Shown: piece by piece, positions 32,297-40,259 of the stretch
Layout of the letters: the number at the start of each line of letters is the position of its first letter
How positions within the stretch are numbered: position 1 is the first letter of the stretch
Origin: Flavobacteriales bacterium
GTDB taxonomy: Bacteria > Bacteroidota > Bacteroidia > Flavobacteriales_F > PHOS-HE28
DNA: 64,000 bases
Assembly: GCA_016705955.1 (NCBI GenBank)
Contig: JADJKO010000002.1
Span: forward strand, 496,001 to 560,000
Direction of reading: 5' to 3'
The notes under the pieces: model-generated
The model's input: the letters and a program-made list of their open reading frames with translations, nothing else
Databases searched by the model: none
Told to the model about the DNA's origin: nothing
Program-made: the position numbers and the translations under genes

Positions 32297-32374
32297 TGAA
32301 GCTCAAAATATGAAAGAGGAAAGCGGAAAAGTGAAACGCTTCGCTCCTCTGTTACGATTCTTTCGTCTTTCGAT

Positions 32375-32409
32375 TTTCACCTTTCACCTTTCACCTTTCA
32401 CTCTTCACG
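32375..32409. repeat. CTTTCAC heptamer tandem repeat
   Basis: Five consecutive 7-bp units of the type TTTTCAC/CTTTCAC/TCTTCAC run up to and into the last codons of pyrE. The facing stretch at 32313-32337 is rich in GAAAG and GTGAAA, giving weak inverted symmetry. Confidence 0.6.
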
Positions 32410-33058
32410 CCTTCACCACCCCACCCCACGATGCCGGATCCTTGCGCCATTCGTTCAGGGGTAGGAGGTCCTTCTCAGTGATGTATTCATCCTGCAACGC
32501 CTGTTCAATGAGTACGCTGTAATTCGTGAGCGAGTGGAGCTGCACCTTGGCCTTCGCGAACGCCTTCGTGGCTTCGTCGAACCCATAAGTGAAGATGGAC
32601 ACCATTCCCTTCACCTCACAACCCTCTTCGCGCAATGCTTCCACCGCCTTCAAGCTGCTGCCACCAGTGCTTACGAGATCCTCCACCACCACTACGCTGC
32701 GGCCCACGGTGAGGTCTCCTTCCACCTGGTTCTTCAATCCATGCTCCTTGCTTCCGCTGCGCACATAGATGAATGGCAATCCAAGGTCGTGCGCGACCAA
32801 TGCGCCGTGTGCGATCCCGCCCGTGGCCACGCCTGCGATCATGTCCGGCCGTCCGAACTCACTGTTGATGATATGCACGAACTGTTGGCGGATGTACGTG
32901 CGCACGGCAGGGTAGGAGAGCGTCTTGCGGTTGTCGCAATAGATCGGACTCTTCCAACCGCTGGCCCAGATGAAGGGCTTCTTCGGACTAAGTTTGACAG
33001 CCTTGATCTGGAGAAGGAACTCGGCCACTTTAAGCGCCGGATCGAGCGGGGATGCCAT
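32405..33058 (-). CDS. pyrE: Orotate phosphoribosyltransferase
   Basis: 217 residues. It makes OMP from orotate and PRPP. Diagnostic parts are FIWASGWKSPIYCDNRKTLS near the N-terminus, IAGVATGGIAHGALVA and the PRPP-binding VVVVEDLVSTGGSSL. The ATG at 33058 was chosen; an open frame to 33073 exists. Its start codon overlaps the start codon of the divergent NUDIX gene (CATG at 33056-33059), so each promoter must lie within the neighbouring gene if both starts are right. Confidence 0.95.
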   Translation of the reverse strand: MASPLDPALKVAEFLLQIKAVKLSPKKPFIWASGWKSPIYCDNRKTLSYPAVRTYIRQQFVHIINSEFGRPDMIAGVATGGIAHGALVAHDLGLPFIYVRSGSKEHGLKNQVEGDLTVGRSVVVVEDLVSTGGSSLKAVEALREEGCEVKGMVSIFTYGFDEATKAFAKAKVQLHSLTNYSVLIEQALQDEYITEKDLLPLNEWRKDPASWGGVVKA

Positions 33059-33548
33059 GCAGCAAAAGTACACGGTTTGGATCGAGGGGAAGGCGTGCGA
33101 GTTGAGCGAGGGGCCGGAATGGGATGCGTTCCGCGCCGATCACAAATTCGTTCTGGCCGCTGGTGGCGTGGTGAATGATGAACAAGGACGCCTGCTGGTG
33201 ATCCGCCGGTTGGGAAAGTGGGATCTGCCGAAAGGGAAGGTGGAGAAGGGCGAAGGCATCGAAGCCGCTGCGATCCGCGAAGTGCAGGAGGAGTGCGGGT
33301 TGAAGGAACTCCGGATCACGGGGTCGATGCCCTCTACATGGCACACGTACGAGCGCAAAGGCAAGCAACATCTCAAACGCACCGATTGGTTCCGTATGGC
33401 GGGATCCAGTGCCGAGAGGTTGGTCCCGCAACATTACGAGGACATCGAGGAAGTGAAGTGGGTGGGACGTGTAGAGCTACCCGCGATCCAGGATGACACC
33501 TACGCTTCGCTACAGCCGGTGTTCAAGGCTTGGATGGAAGCGGAGTAG
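33057..33548 (+). CDS. NUDIX hydrolase
   Basis: 163 residues. A short N-terminal beta domain (MQQKYTVWIEGKACEL) precedes the NUDIX box GKVEKGEGIEAAAIREVQEE-CGL, which holds all the metal-binding Glu residues. AGGVVNDEQGRLLVIRRLGKWDLPKG matches the usual strand before the box. Substrate not determinable; this form is common in Bacteroidota. The start codon overlaps that of pyrE on the other strand. Confidence 0.9.
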   Translation: MQQKYTVWIEGKACELSEGPEWDAFRADHKFVLAAGGVVNDEQGRLLVIRRLGKWDLPKGKVEKGEGIEAAAIREVQEECGLKELRITGSMPSTWHTYERKGKQHLKRTDWFRMAGSSAERLVPQHYEDIEEVKWVGRVELPAIQDDTYASLQPVFKAWMEAE

Positions 33549-33562
33549 CGTCGTGCGGACGG

Positions 33563-35065
33563 TCAATCGTCCCACACTTTTACGCGCGATCCTTTCTCCG
33601 CCTCAACGCGTGCTTGGTGGAAAAGCGCCCCGAGCCCTTGGCTGGGGAGCGGAGCCGGTGATCGTGCGAGTACGCCGTCGTTGAGCAAATACACGGCAGG
33701 AAGACTCTTGATCCGTAGATCATCACGCAATTGCTGTTCGGCCACTGCATGCAACCAGCGGAAGTCCGCCTTCGGGTGGGTTTTCGTGAACGCTTTCAAG
33801 GTGGCGAGTTCCACATCCAAGCCGATGGCGATGATGGGCACCACATCCTTGTACTCCGCGTGGAGTTGCTCCAATCCTTGCAGTTCGAGTTCGCAGTAGC
33901 TGCACCAGCTCGCCGTGAATACAACGCACACCGGACCACTCAACAAACTGTCGAAGACCACATCGCGACCTGAGAGATCCTCCAGCAACATAGCGGGGAA
34001 TCGGTAGCCGACACGCATTGCGGTAAGGTCCCACAGCATGTTCGCAGCGATCGTTCGGTGTTCTGGAAAAGTCGAAGTGTTCGCCACACGTTGCAGGATC
34101 CGCTCCGCACCGGGCCTGTCCACCACTTTACCATGGTATTGCTGGTGTAGCAGGTCGATCATCACCAACTCACAAAGTCGTGGATCGTCCTTCAGGAATT
34201 CATTCTTCGCTAGGACGGAACGAAGACTGTCCGGATCACCGGCGTCGAAGGCGCGTTGGAGCGCTGGTGCTTCGAACCGTTGCGCCATCACGAGATGGCC
34301 GGCGAAGAAGCTCCGGATGAAGCGCACGTACTCCGGGTCGTCATAGACCACGGGCTTGTCCTTCAGGTAGCGTGCGAACAACTCCGCGTCATTCACGCGT
34401 GGGCCATAACGCAATCCGGCGAAACTGTATTCAAGGTAATGATCGAACCACAGGTCCTTCACCTCGTGGTAGAAGTGCTTCACCTTGGCCTCGAAGGTGT
34501 CCACGCGCAAGGCGCTCCATGTGGGCATGACGAACAAGGTGGGAGGCCGACGCACGGAATCCGAAGGCAGGCTATCGTTCTTCCGATGGACCTCCAGGGC
34601 CTGCATCCCGGCGACTTGGTCGGTGGCAAGGTCCTGCATGATGAACGCATCGATGCGGTCGTTGAGATCGCTGGTGATCGCGTTCACGTCCAAGGGGTCC
34701 AGATCCGCGAACACCAGTTCCACGCGTGTGGTGCCGTTGATGCTTTGCGGTGTACGTGGATCGGGCTTCGGGAATTCCACGGTGTAGGTCGATCCCGGCC
34801 GAGCGTACAATTCAGCGAATGCTTCACCGATCCGGATGCGCAGTTTCGCCGTGCCGATCACCTCGCCTTCCACGGTCGCCATTCCCGCGTCATCGATCAA
34901 CGCGGTCGCGATCCTCGAATACCGAAGGGAGAAGAGGTCATCGTAGTGGTACAGCAGGACGGCTTTGCCTGCGTTGTGTGGGGAGCGCACGCGGATGGTC
35001 ACCGGTCCCACTGCGATCGTGCTGCTCGCGATGGATGCAAGAAGTATTGTGAGGATCCCTCTCAT
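33563..35065 (-). CDS. TlpA-like secreted thioredoxin-family protein
   Basis: 500 residues. A signal peptide (MRGILTILLASIASSTIA) is followed by a long N-terminal region of unknown fold (about 20-350) and a C-terminal thioredoxin domain. The active site is FTASWCSYCELELQGLEQLH (WCxxC), and the cis-Pro is in IKSLPAVYLLNDG. Such periplasmic TlpA/ResA-like proteins reduce disulfides in cytochrome c maturation or stress protection. The ATG overlaps the stop of coaD as ATGA. Confidence 0.85.
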   Translation of the reverse strand: MRGILTILLASIASSTIAVGPVTIRVRSPHNAGKAVLLYHYDDLFSLRYSRIATALIDDAGMATVEGEVIGTAKLRIRIGEAFAELYARPGSTYTVEFPKPDPRTPQSINGTTRVELVFADLDPLDVNAITSDLNDRIDAFIMQDLATDQVAGMQALEVHRKNDSLPSDSVRRPPTLFVMPTWSALRVDTFEAKVKHFYHEVKDLWFDHYLEYSFAGLRYGPRVNDAELFARYLKDKPVVYDDPEYVRFIRSFFAGHLVMAQRFEAPALQRAFDAGDPDSLRSVLAKNEFLKDDPRLCELVMIDLLHQQYHGKVVDRPGAERILQRVANTSTFPEHRTIAANMLWDLTAMRVGYRFPAMLLEDLSGRDVVFDSLLSGPVCVVFTASWCSYCELELQGLEQLHAEYKDVVPIIAIGLDVELATLKAFTKTHPKADFRWLHAVAEQQLRDDLRIKSLPAVYLLNDGVLARSPAPLPSQGLGALFHQARVEAEKGSRVKVWDD

Positions 35066-35526
35066 ATGCCCATGCGCAGGTCCATCGGAACCAACGCTGA
35101 AACATCGGCTTTGTTGGCGATCAGCTCCCGAACGATGGTGCTACTGATGTGTGCGTGCTCAGGCGCCGATGGCAGGAAGATGGTCTCCACACCGGCAAGG
35201 TGACGGTTCATCAACGCGATGCTGCGCTCGTAGCCGTGGTCGGTGCTGTTGCGCAGTCCGCGGATGATGAAGCCCGCACCAACGGACTTGCACAACTCCA
35301 CGGTGAGTCCAGTGAAGGTCATCACTTCCACCTTCGGTTCATCCGCGAAGGCGGCCTTCAGCCAAGCCATGCGCCGCGTCTCATCGAACATGGTCTTTTT
35401 GGTGGAGTTCACCCCCATGCTCACGACCACTTTGGCGAAAAGCGGCAGCGCACGTTTCACAATGGACACGTGACCGATGGTGATCGGATCGAAGGTGCCG
35501 GGGAATACGCCGATGGGGTTGCTCAT
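35062..35526 (-). CDS. coaD: Pantetheine-phosphate adenylyltransferase
   Basis: 154 residues. It makes dephospho-CoA from 4'-phosphopantetheine and ATP. The nucleotidyl-transferase motif FPGTFDPITIGHVSI and the C-terminal ISSTIVRELIANKADV are diagnostic. It overlaps rsmD (ATGA) and the TlpA-like gene (ATGA). It supplies CoA, the phosphopantetheine donor for the nearby carrier-protein cluster, though the linkage is likely coincidental. Confidence 0.95.
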   Translation of the reverse strand: MSNPIGVFPGTFDPITIGHVSIVKRALPLFAKVVVSMGVNSTKKTMFDETRRMAWLKAAFADEPKVEVMTFTGLTVELCKSVGAGFIIRGLRNSTDHGYERSIALMNRHLAGVETIFLPSAPEHAHISSTIVRELIANKADVSALVPMDLRMGI

Positions 35527-36083
35527 GGTGTGGTGTCTGTTTCTGTCGATCCGGCGGAGAAGAAGCTGAACTGGATGAGCCCGTACGATCGTTTTCTCTG
35601 GAAACCGTCGATATGGTCGAGCTTCAGCTTTTCCGTGTGTTCCACGATCAGCGTTCCACCCGCCCCCAATACGCCCGCTTCCAATACCAAGGTAGGGATA
35701 CGTTCAACGCCGTCCATGGCGAAGGGCGGATCCGCGAAGACGATATCGTACTGGCCGCGGTGTGTGCGCAGGAAGCCGGGGACGTCCGCCTTCACCACAC
35801 GCCAATGCTCTTCGCCGAGGTCACGCGCACTCCGCTGCATGTGATCGCACAAGCGCCGATCGCTCTCCACGCTCACCACTTCCTCCGCGCCGCGTGAGAG
35901 GAATTCGAGCGAGATATTTCCTGTGCCGGCGAAGAGGTCCAGTACGCGGATCCCTTCCAACGGGACGCTATGATGGAGGACGTTGAACAAGCCTTCCTTC
36001 GCGAAATCCGTCGTGGGTCGTGCATCCATGCCGGGCGGAGGTTGGATCCGCCGGTTGCGGTATTTGCCGCCTATGACACGCAT
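35523..36083 (-). CDS. rsmD: 16S rRNA (guanine966-N2)-methyltransferase, RsmD family
   Basis: About 186 residues. MRVIGGKYRNRRIQPPPGMDARPTTDFAKEGLFNVL is the family opening. The SAM motif is VLDLFAGTGNISLEFLSRGA, and the catalytic motif IVFADPPF stands where DPPY is usual. The ATG at 36083 was chosen over an open frame to 36110. It overlaps the end of the DUF3822 gene by 13 bp. Confidence 0.93.
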   Translation of the reverse strand: MRVIGGKYRNRRIQPPPGMDARPTTDFAKEGLFNVLHHSVPLEGIRVLDLFAGTGNISLEFLSRGAEEVVSVESDRRLCDHMQRSARDLGEEHWRVVKADVPGFLRTHRGQYDIVFADPPFAMDGVERIPTLVLEAGVLGAGGTLIVEHTEKLKLDHIDGFQRKRSYGLIQFSFFSAGSTETDTTP

Positions 36084-36919
36084 GCGAACTGGTCCAGGAG
36101 CGCCAGCCATCGCTGGGGGACCACGCCGGATTCCGCAGGAAGCGCGAGCGATCCATTCATGACCGTATCATGCGTGTTGAAGTAGCGGCGCAAAAGGTCC
36201 GTCTCGTGCGGAACCAAGTGCGTTCCGCAGGCGAGCACGGAGGTCGCTGCAGGTTTCAAGCCGCTTCCTTCCGCAGCAAGTAGGGCGAAGTACAGGACAT
36301 CCTGCGAGGATCGCACAGGGTAGGTGTTGCTCAACAGGATGCGCCCGTTCTCGGCCACCGCCACTTCCAGGTTCTCCTGTCCGCGGTGCATGACCATGAT
36401 GGTCCCATCCATGCAGCGGCTGATCGCCGCACGGACCATCAACGAACGCATCGGTACCGGACGCGCATGTGGGAAGCGGTCCAACACCGATCGTTCGGCG
36501 ACATCGTCATGGACGTAGATACAATTCGCGCCCAGCACGGCGAGGGGTTCATCACGCAGGGCGCCGGTCGGCACGCCCCCGTGTACCGCTCGTAGATGCG
36601 CGGCCTGTGAGCCGGGCTCCATCGCGCCTTCCGGGACCAGTGCGCTCCATTCCGGCAGGTTGATGAACGAGACGGACACTGGGTGCGTGGGAACCTCCTC
36701 CGCATCCAGCACGCCACCGAGCGCCGACCATTGAATGGCCACAAGGGAACCGTCCTCGGTCGCATGCGCGGCCCAAGCTTCCACGATGCCGGATATCAGC
36801 ACGCTCAGGTGCCAGGTCCGTTCGCGGGACTTGTCAAAGTGCTCTACCGACCAGGATCCGCGGTCCATCAATTCAGTGAGTGTTGTCCGCTCCGGCTTGT
36901 GGGCCGGTGCTTCGTTCAT
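36071..36919 (-). CDS. DUF3822 family protein
   Basis: About 282 residues. DUF3822 proteins are found beside rsmD and coaD in Bacteroidota, as here. They have an actin/hexokinase-like two-lobed fold in pattern (LAVLGANCIYVHDD, GTIMVMHRGQENLEVAVAENGRILLSNTYPVRSSQDVLYFALL), resembling PilM- or FtsA-like ATPase repeats. The precise function is unknown. The ATG at 36919 was chosen from family length. Confidence 0.8.
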   Translation of the reverse strand: MNEAPAHKPERTTLTELMDRGSWSVEHFDKSRERTWHLSVLISGIVEAWAAHATEDGSLVAIQWSALGGVLDAEEVPTHPVSVSFINLPEWSALVPEGAMEPGSQAAHLRAVHGGVPTGALRDEPLAVLGANCIYVHDDVAERSVLDRFPHARPVPMRSLMVRAAISRCMDGTIMVMHRGQENLEVAVAENGRILLSNTYPVRSSQDVLYFALLAAEGSGLKPAATSVLACGTHLVPHETDLLRRYFNTHDTVMNGSLALPAESGVVPQRWLALLDQFACVS

Positions 36920-37184
36920 TGGTATCGCCGCGAACGGTGGACACCTCGTGATAATTCCGGAAGGCCAGAAGGATCGCCACAGCGGTACAGGCAATGCCGA
37001 TGGTGAATCCCACTTTCCGCTGGATCACACCCAGTTTGAGGAAGATCGCGATCACACCGGTGATCATGGTGAGCGAAGCACCTAAAGCCACCCATGCCCC
37101 CTGCTTCATGATGATCCCGAGCAGGAGGAGAACAGTGCCCAGGATGATCAAGAGGATGGGGAGGATGAAGCTTCGAATACGCAT
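36873..37184 (-). CDS. Small membrane protein of unknown function
   Basis: 103 residues with three hydrophobic helices (LPILLIILGTVLLLLGIIM, WVALGASLTMITGVIAIFL, VGFTIGIACTAVAILLAF) and a hydrophilic C-terminal tail. I do not recognise a family. The start at ATG 37184 leads directly into the first helix. The end overlaps the start of the DUF3822 gene by 47 bp in another frame, so the two are likely co-translated. Confidence 0.65.
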   Translation of the reverse strand: MRIRSFILPILLIILGTVLLLLGIIMKQGAWVALGASLTMITGVIAIFLKLGVIQRKVGFTIGIACTAVAILLAFRNYHEVSTVRGDTNERSTGPQAGADNTH

Positions 37185-37290
37185 CGTGATCCGCGGTGGG
37201 ATTTCCTCCGTCAAGACGGCCAAAAGTAGGATAATTTCACCCCGTGACCGGAGCGCGAACCTGCGCTGCTCACCTTTCCCAGAACATCGG

Positions 37291-38739
37291 ATGTCCGCGC
37301 CAAACGTGGCCTTGAACGACCTCGCCGAGCGCATGATGCGCACGATGGCTTTCGAACCCACCGCTGGCCAACGGAAAGCGATCAGCGCCATGGAACGATT
37401 GCTGGGTTCGCGTACGAATGCGGCGACCTTGGTCCTGCGTGGTTACGCTGGAACCGGTAAGACCACCTTGGTCGGAGCGCTAGTGAAGTCCCTGATGGAT
37501 GTGAAGTGGCCGGTGGTCCTGTTGGCTCCCACCGGCCGCGCGGCCAAAGTGCTTGCCGCTCACGCGCAGCTCGGTGCATCCACCATTCACCGGCGGATCT
37601 ACCGCATGGCCGGTGATGACGGCGAAGGCTGGGGTATGATGGTGGCGCCGAACCGCGATCGCGGTGCGCTGTTCATCGTGGATGAGGCGAGCATGATCGG
37701 ACGCAGTGTTGGTGAAGGCGCTTTCGGTGATCGGGATCTGTTGAGTGATCTGCTCGAACATATCTTCTCATCCGATCACAACAAGCTGCTCCTGATCGGC
37801 GATCCTGCTCAGTTGCCACCTGTCGGAAGTGAACTGAGCCCCGCGTTGAACGTGAGTGACCTACGAGCCATGGGCGCGAACGCGGGTATGATCGAGCTCA
37901 CCGAAGTGGTGCGACAAGCGGAGGACTCCGGGATCCTGTCCAATGCAACCGCATTGCGTTCGTTGCTGGCACCTCCGGCCGATCCAGCGGAAGTGGAGCA
38001 TTCCTATCAGCCCACGTTCAGCGCATTCCCGGATGTGCATCGTGTGGATGGTCATGATCTGCAGGATATCCTCGAAACGGCCTACGCGCAGGATGGCGAC
38101 GACGAGGTGTGCGTGATCTGCCGAAGCAATAAGCGCGCATACCAGTACAACCAGCAAGTGCGCATGCGGATCCACGGCTATGAAGAAGAACTGAGTCCCG
38201 GAGACCGGCTCATGGTGGTGAAGAACAATTATCTGTGGGCAGGACTGAACGGTGATCAGGAGTTGATCGCGAACGGCGAGCCGATCACCGTGAAGCGCGT
38301 GCATGGATCCGAGGAACGGTACGGGTTCCGCTTCGCGGACATCACCGTGAATTGGTGGAATGGACGCGTGGATCGTGAACTCGATGTGAAGGTGATCCTT
38401 GATACACTCGCGAGCGAGAGCCCTGCACTCCCCGGACCCCGGATGAAGGAGTTGGCGCAACGCGTCGCCGAGGAGATCACCGCGACCAAGCGAAGCGAGC
38501 GGATCAAACTGCTGCGTTCCGACCCCTACGCCAATGCCCTCCAGGTGAAGTATGCCTATGCCGTAACCGCGCACAAGGCGCAGGGCGGGCAGTGGCTCAC
38601 GGTCTTCGTGGATCAAGGGTACGTGACCGAGGAGATGATCGACCGCGAGTACGTGCGTTGGTTGTACACCTCGATCACGCGCGCCACGCAACGTTTGTAC
38701 CTGCTCAACTTCCACGCCCGCTTCTGGGGGGAGGAGTGA
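37291..38739 (+). CDS. RecD2/exonuclease V alpha-like SF1 helicase
   Basis: 482 residues. A single-polypeptide superfamily 1 helicase: Walker A RGYAGTGKTTL, Walker B ALFIVDEASMIG, motif III LLIGDPAQLPPVG, a UvrD-like C-terminal region with TAHKAQGGQWLTVFVDQG and motif VI WLYTSITRATQRLYLL. It is shorter than RecD2 and lacks its N-terminal HhH region. A 5'-3' helicase role in DNA repair is likely. The ATG at 37291 was chosen. The 3' end overlaps the convergent phosphopantetheinyl transferase gene by 35 bp. Confidence 0.9.
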   Translation: MSAPNVALNDLAERMMRTMAFEPTAGQRKAISAMERLLGSRTNAATLVLRGYAGTGKTTLVGALVKSLMDVKWPVVLLAPTGRAAKVLAAHAQLGASTIHRRIYRMAGDDGEGWGMMVAPNRDRGALFIVDEASMIGRSVGEGAFGDRDLLSDLLEHIFSSDHNKLLLIGDPAQLPPVGSELSPALNVSDLRAMGANAGMIELTEVVRQAEDSGILSNATALRSLLAPPADPAEVEHSYQPTFSAFPDVHRVDGHDLQDILETAYAQDGDDEVCVICRSNKRAYQYNQQVRMRIHGYEEELSPGDRLMVVKNNYLWAGLNGDQELIANGEPITVKRVHGSEERYGFRFADITVNWWNGRVDRELDVKVILDTLASESPALPGPRMKELAQRVAEEITATKRSERIKLLRSDPYANALQVKYAYAVTAHKAQGGQWLTVFVDQGYVTEEMIDREYVRWLYTSITRATQRLYLLNFHARFWGEE

Positions 38740-39514
38740 GTGCGCTATCGATCCGCATCATCCGGAAGGCCTTCAAGTCGGAAGGAAGTGCGATGCTCAC
38801 GATATGGTCCGCTCCGATGTGCCACGTCCGGACGCGGTATTCCGGCGCGGCCATTTGCGTGAAGGATTCGTGGTCGATCGTCATGGTATTCGTTGGCGCA
38901 TCCACGCGCAATACGCGCAGATCGTCCATGATCCCCACACCGCTGGCTTTCAGTACAGCCTCTTTGCGTGTCCAGAATTCGAGGAAGCGCCGTTTCGAAT
39001 GCCCACCTGCATTCCGTATCGCCGTGATCTCGGGCCCTGTGAAGTAGTGCTCACTCACCGCTTCGTGATCCACGTTCCGTGTCATCGTCTCGATATCGAC
39101 ACCCAGATCAATGGACCGGCTCACGCCGATGAGGAAGGCATCCTTCGTGTCGCTGAAATTGAAATGCACTTCCTTCGGATCCAGTGATGGTTTGCCGAAC
39201 GGACCGCGCGCGTATCGTATGGATCGTCCATCGCCGCCCACGTATCCCATCAGCACCATTCGTAAAAGCCCATGTCCGAGAATGAAGCGTTCCCGATCGG
39301 GTTCGAACCGGAACCGGTCAGCACGCTCGATCTCCACGGGATCAAGAAGTTCGGTATACGCGGAGAGAAGCGGACGCATTTGGTCCAATGTGGCATACCA
39401 CACATCCACGGTATCCGCTGGCGGTGGACCAGCCCCGATCGCGGTTGCGGACCAAACGGCCGGTTCCGGATCATGGCAATGGACAGTGAGCGGTCTGGCC
39501 AGCACGAGCTTCAA
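38705..39514 (-). CDS. 4'-phosphopantetheinyl transferase, Sfp type
   Basis: About 269 residues. Sfp-like enzymes move phosphopantetheine from CoA to a serine of carrier proteins. The two signature regions are SIDLGVDIETMTRN (Mg-binding) and FLEFWTRKEAVLKASGVGI. It is the last gene of the NRPS/PKS operon, so it is the likely activator of the three carrier domains upstream. The TTG at 39514 overlaps the stop of the thioesterase gene (TTGA) and was chosen; a GTG at 39535 is an alternative start, and no ATG is well placed. Confidence 0.9.
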   Translation of the reverse strand: MKLVLARPLTVHCHDPEPAVWSATAIGAGPPPADTVDVWYATLDQMRPLLSAYTELLDPVEIERADRFRFEPDRERFILGHGLLRMVLMGYVGGDGRSIRYARGPFGKPSLDPKEVHFNFSDTKDAFLIGVSRSIDLGVDIETMTRNVDHEAVSEHYFTGPEITAIRNAGGHSKRRFLEFWTRKEAVLKASGVGIMDDLRVLRVDAPTNTMTIDHESFTQMAAPEYRVRTWHIGADHIVSIALPSDLKAFRMMRIDSALTPPPRSGRGS

Positions 39515-40248
39515 GGACCTGGATCGAGATCGCACTCCTTCAGCGAAGCGATGCGCATTTTCAACGCGCGTACCAGTTCCTCCACATTCGGCTCACGCAA
39601 CATCGAGGCGTGGTCACCTTGGAACTGTTGCACATCCAGTCCACCGGTCACAAGACCCTTCCAACCCAGATCCGGCGGACCCCATGACTCCTGCGACTTG
39701 AACAGTGTGAGACGCCCGATGAACGGTTCCGCCGTGTACGCAAGCACTGCTTTATGGTACGTGTTGATGATGTGGAATTGACGCATTTTCCCGGTCAGGA
39801 TCCCGCCCTTGGCCAGTTTATGGTTGACCAGCTTGCGTATAACGGCCGACTTCAAGGGGGCATAGAAAGGCTGTCCGTGCTTCATGGACTCGTTGTGCAA
39901 GTGCGGAGCGTAGCAATCGATCAGCGCGAGGAAGGGTACGCGATCACCCGCATGGACCAAGCGCTGGGCCATCTCATAAGCCACCAATCCGCCGAAGGAG
40001 TATCCGACCAATAAGTACGGGCCGGTCGGCACGTCCGCCTTCAGTTCCGACAGGTAATGATCAGCGATGGATCCGATGGTATCCAAGGCCACCTTCTTGC
40101 CATCCCCTCCTTGATGGATGAAGTTGTAGATCGGACGATCCTTGCCCATGTTCGGAGGCAGGATCCGGCGAGCGCCGTCGAACTGCACACAGATCAATGG
40201 GAGGCCGGACCCCTTGGTCTGGATCAGTTTCAGGTTCTTTCCAGGCAT
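39511..40248 (-). CDS. Stand-alone type I-like thioesterase
   Basis: 245 residues, alpha/beta hydrolase. The nucleophile elbow is GYSFGG and the catalytic His is in GDHASMLREPNV. It is clearly related to the C-terminal thioesterase domain of the upstream synthetase: both have GGYSFGG- or GYSFGG-VAYEMA, FHIINTY/FHIIDTY, GRLTLFK/GRLTMFK and GGLDVQ motifs. Either it edits mis-loaded carriers or it arose by duplication for a second release step. It lies 11 bp after the NRPS gene. Confidence 0.88.
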   Translation of the reverse strand: MPGKNLKLIQTKGSGLPLICVQFDGARRILPPNMGKDRPIYNFIHQGGDGKKVALDTIGSIADHYLSELKADVPTGPYLLVGYSFGGLVAYEMAQRLVHAGDRVPFLALIDCYAPHLHNESMKHGQPFYAPLKSAVIRKLVNHKLAKGGILTGKMRQFHIINTYHKAVLAYTAEPFIGRLTLFKSQESWGPPDLGWKGLVTGGLDVQQFQGDHASMLREPNVEELVRALKMRIASLKECDLDPGP

Positions 40249-40259
40249 TGTGGTCCGGG

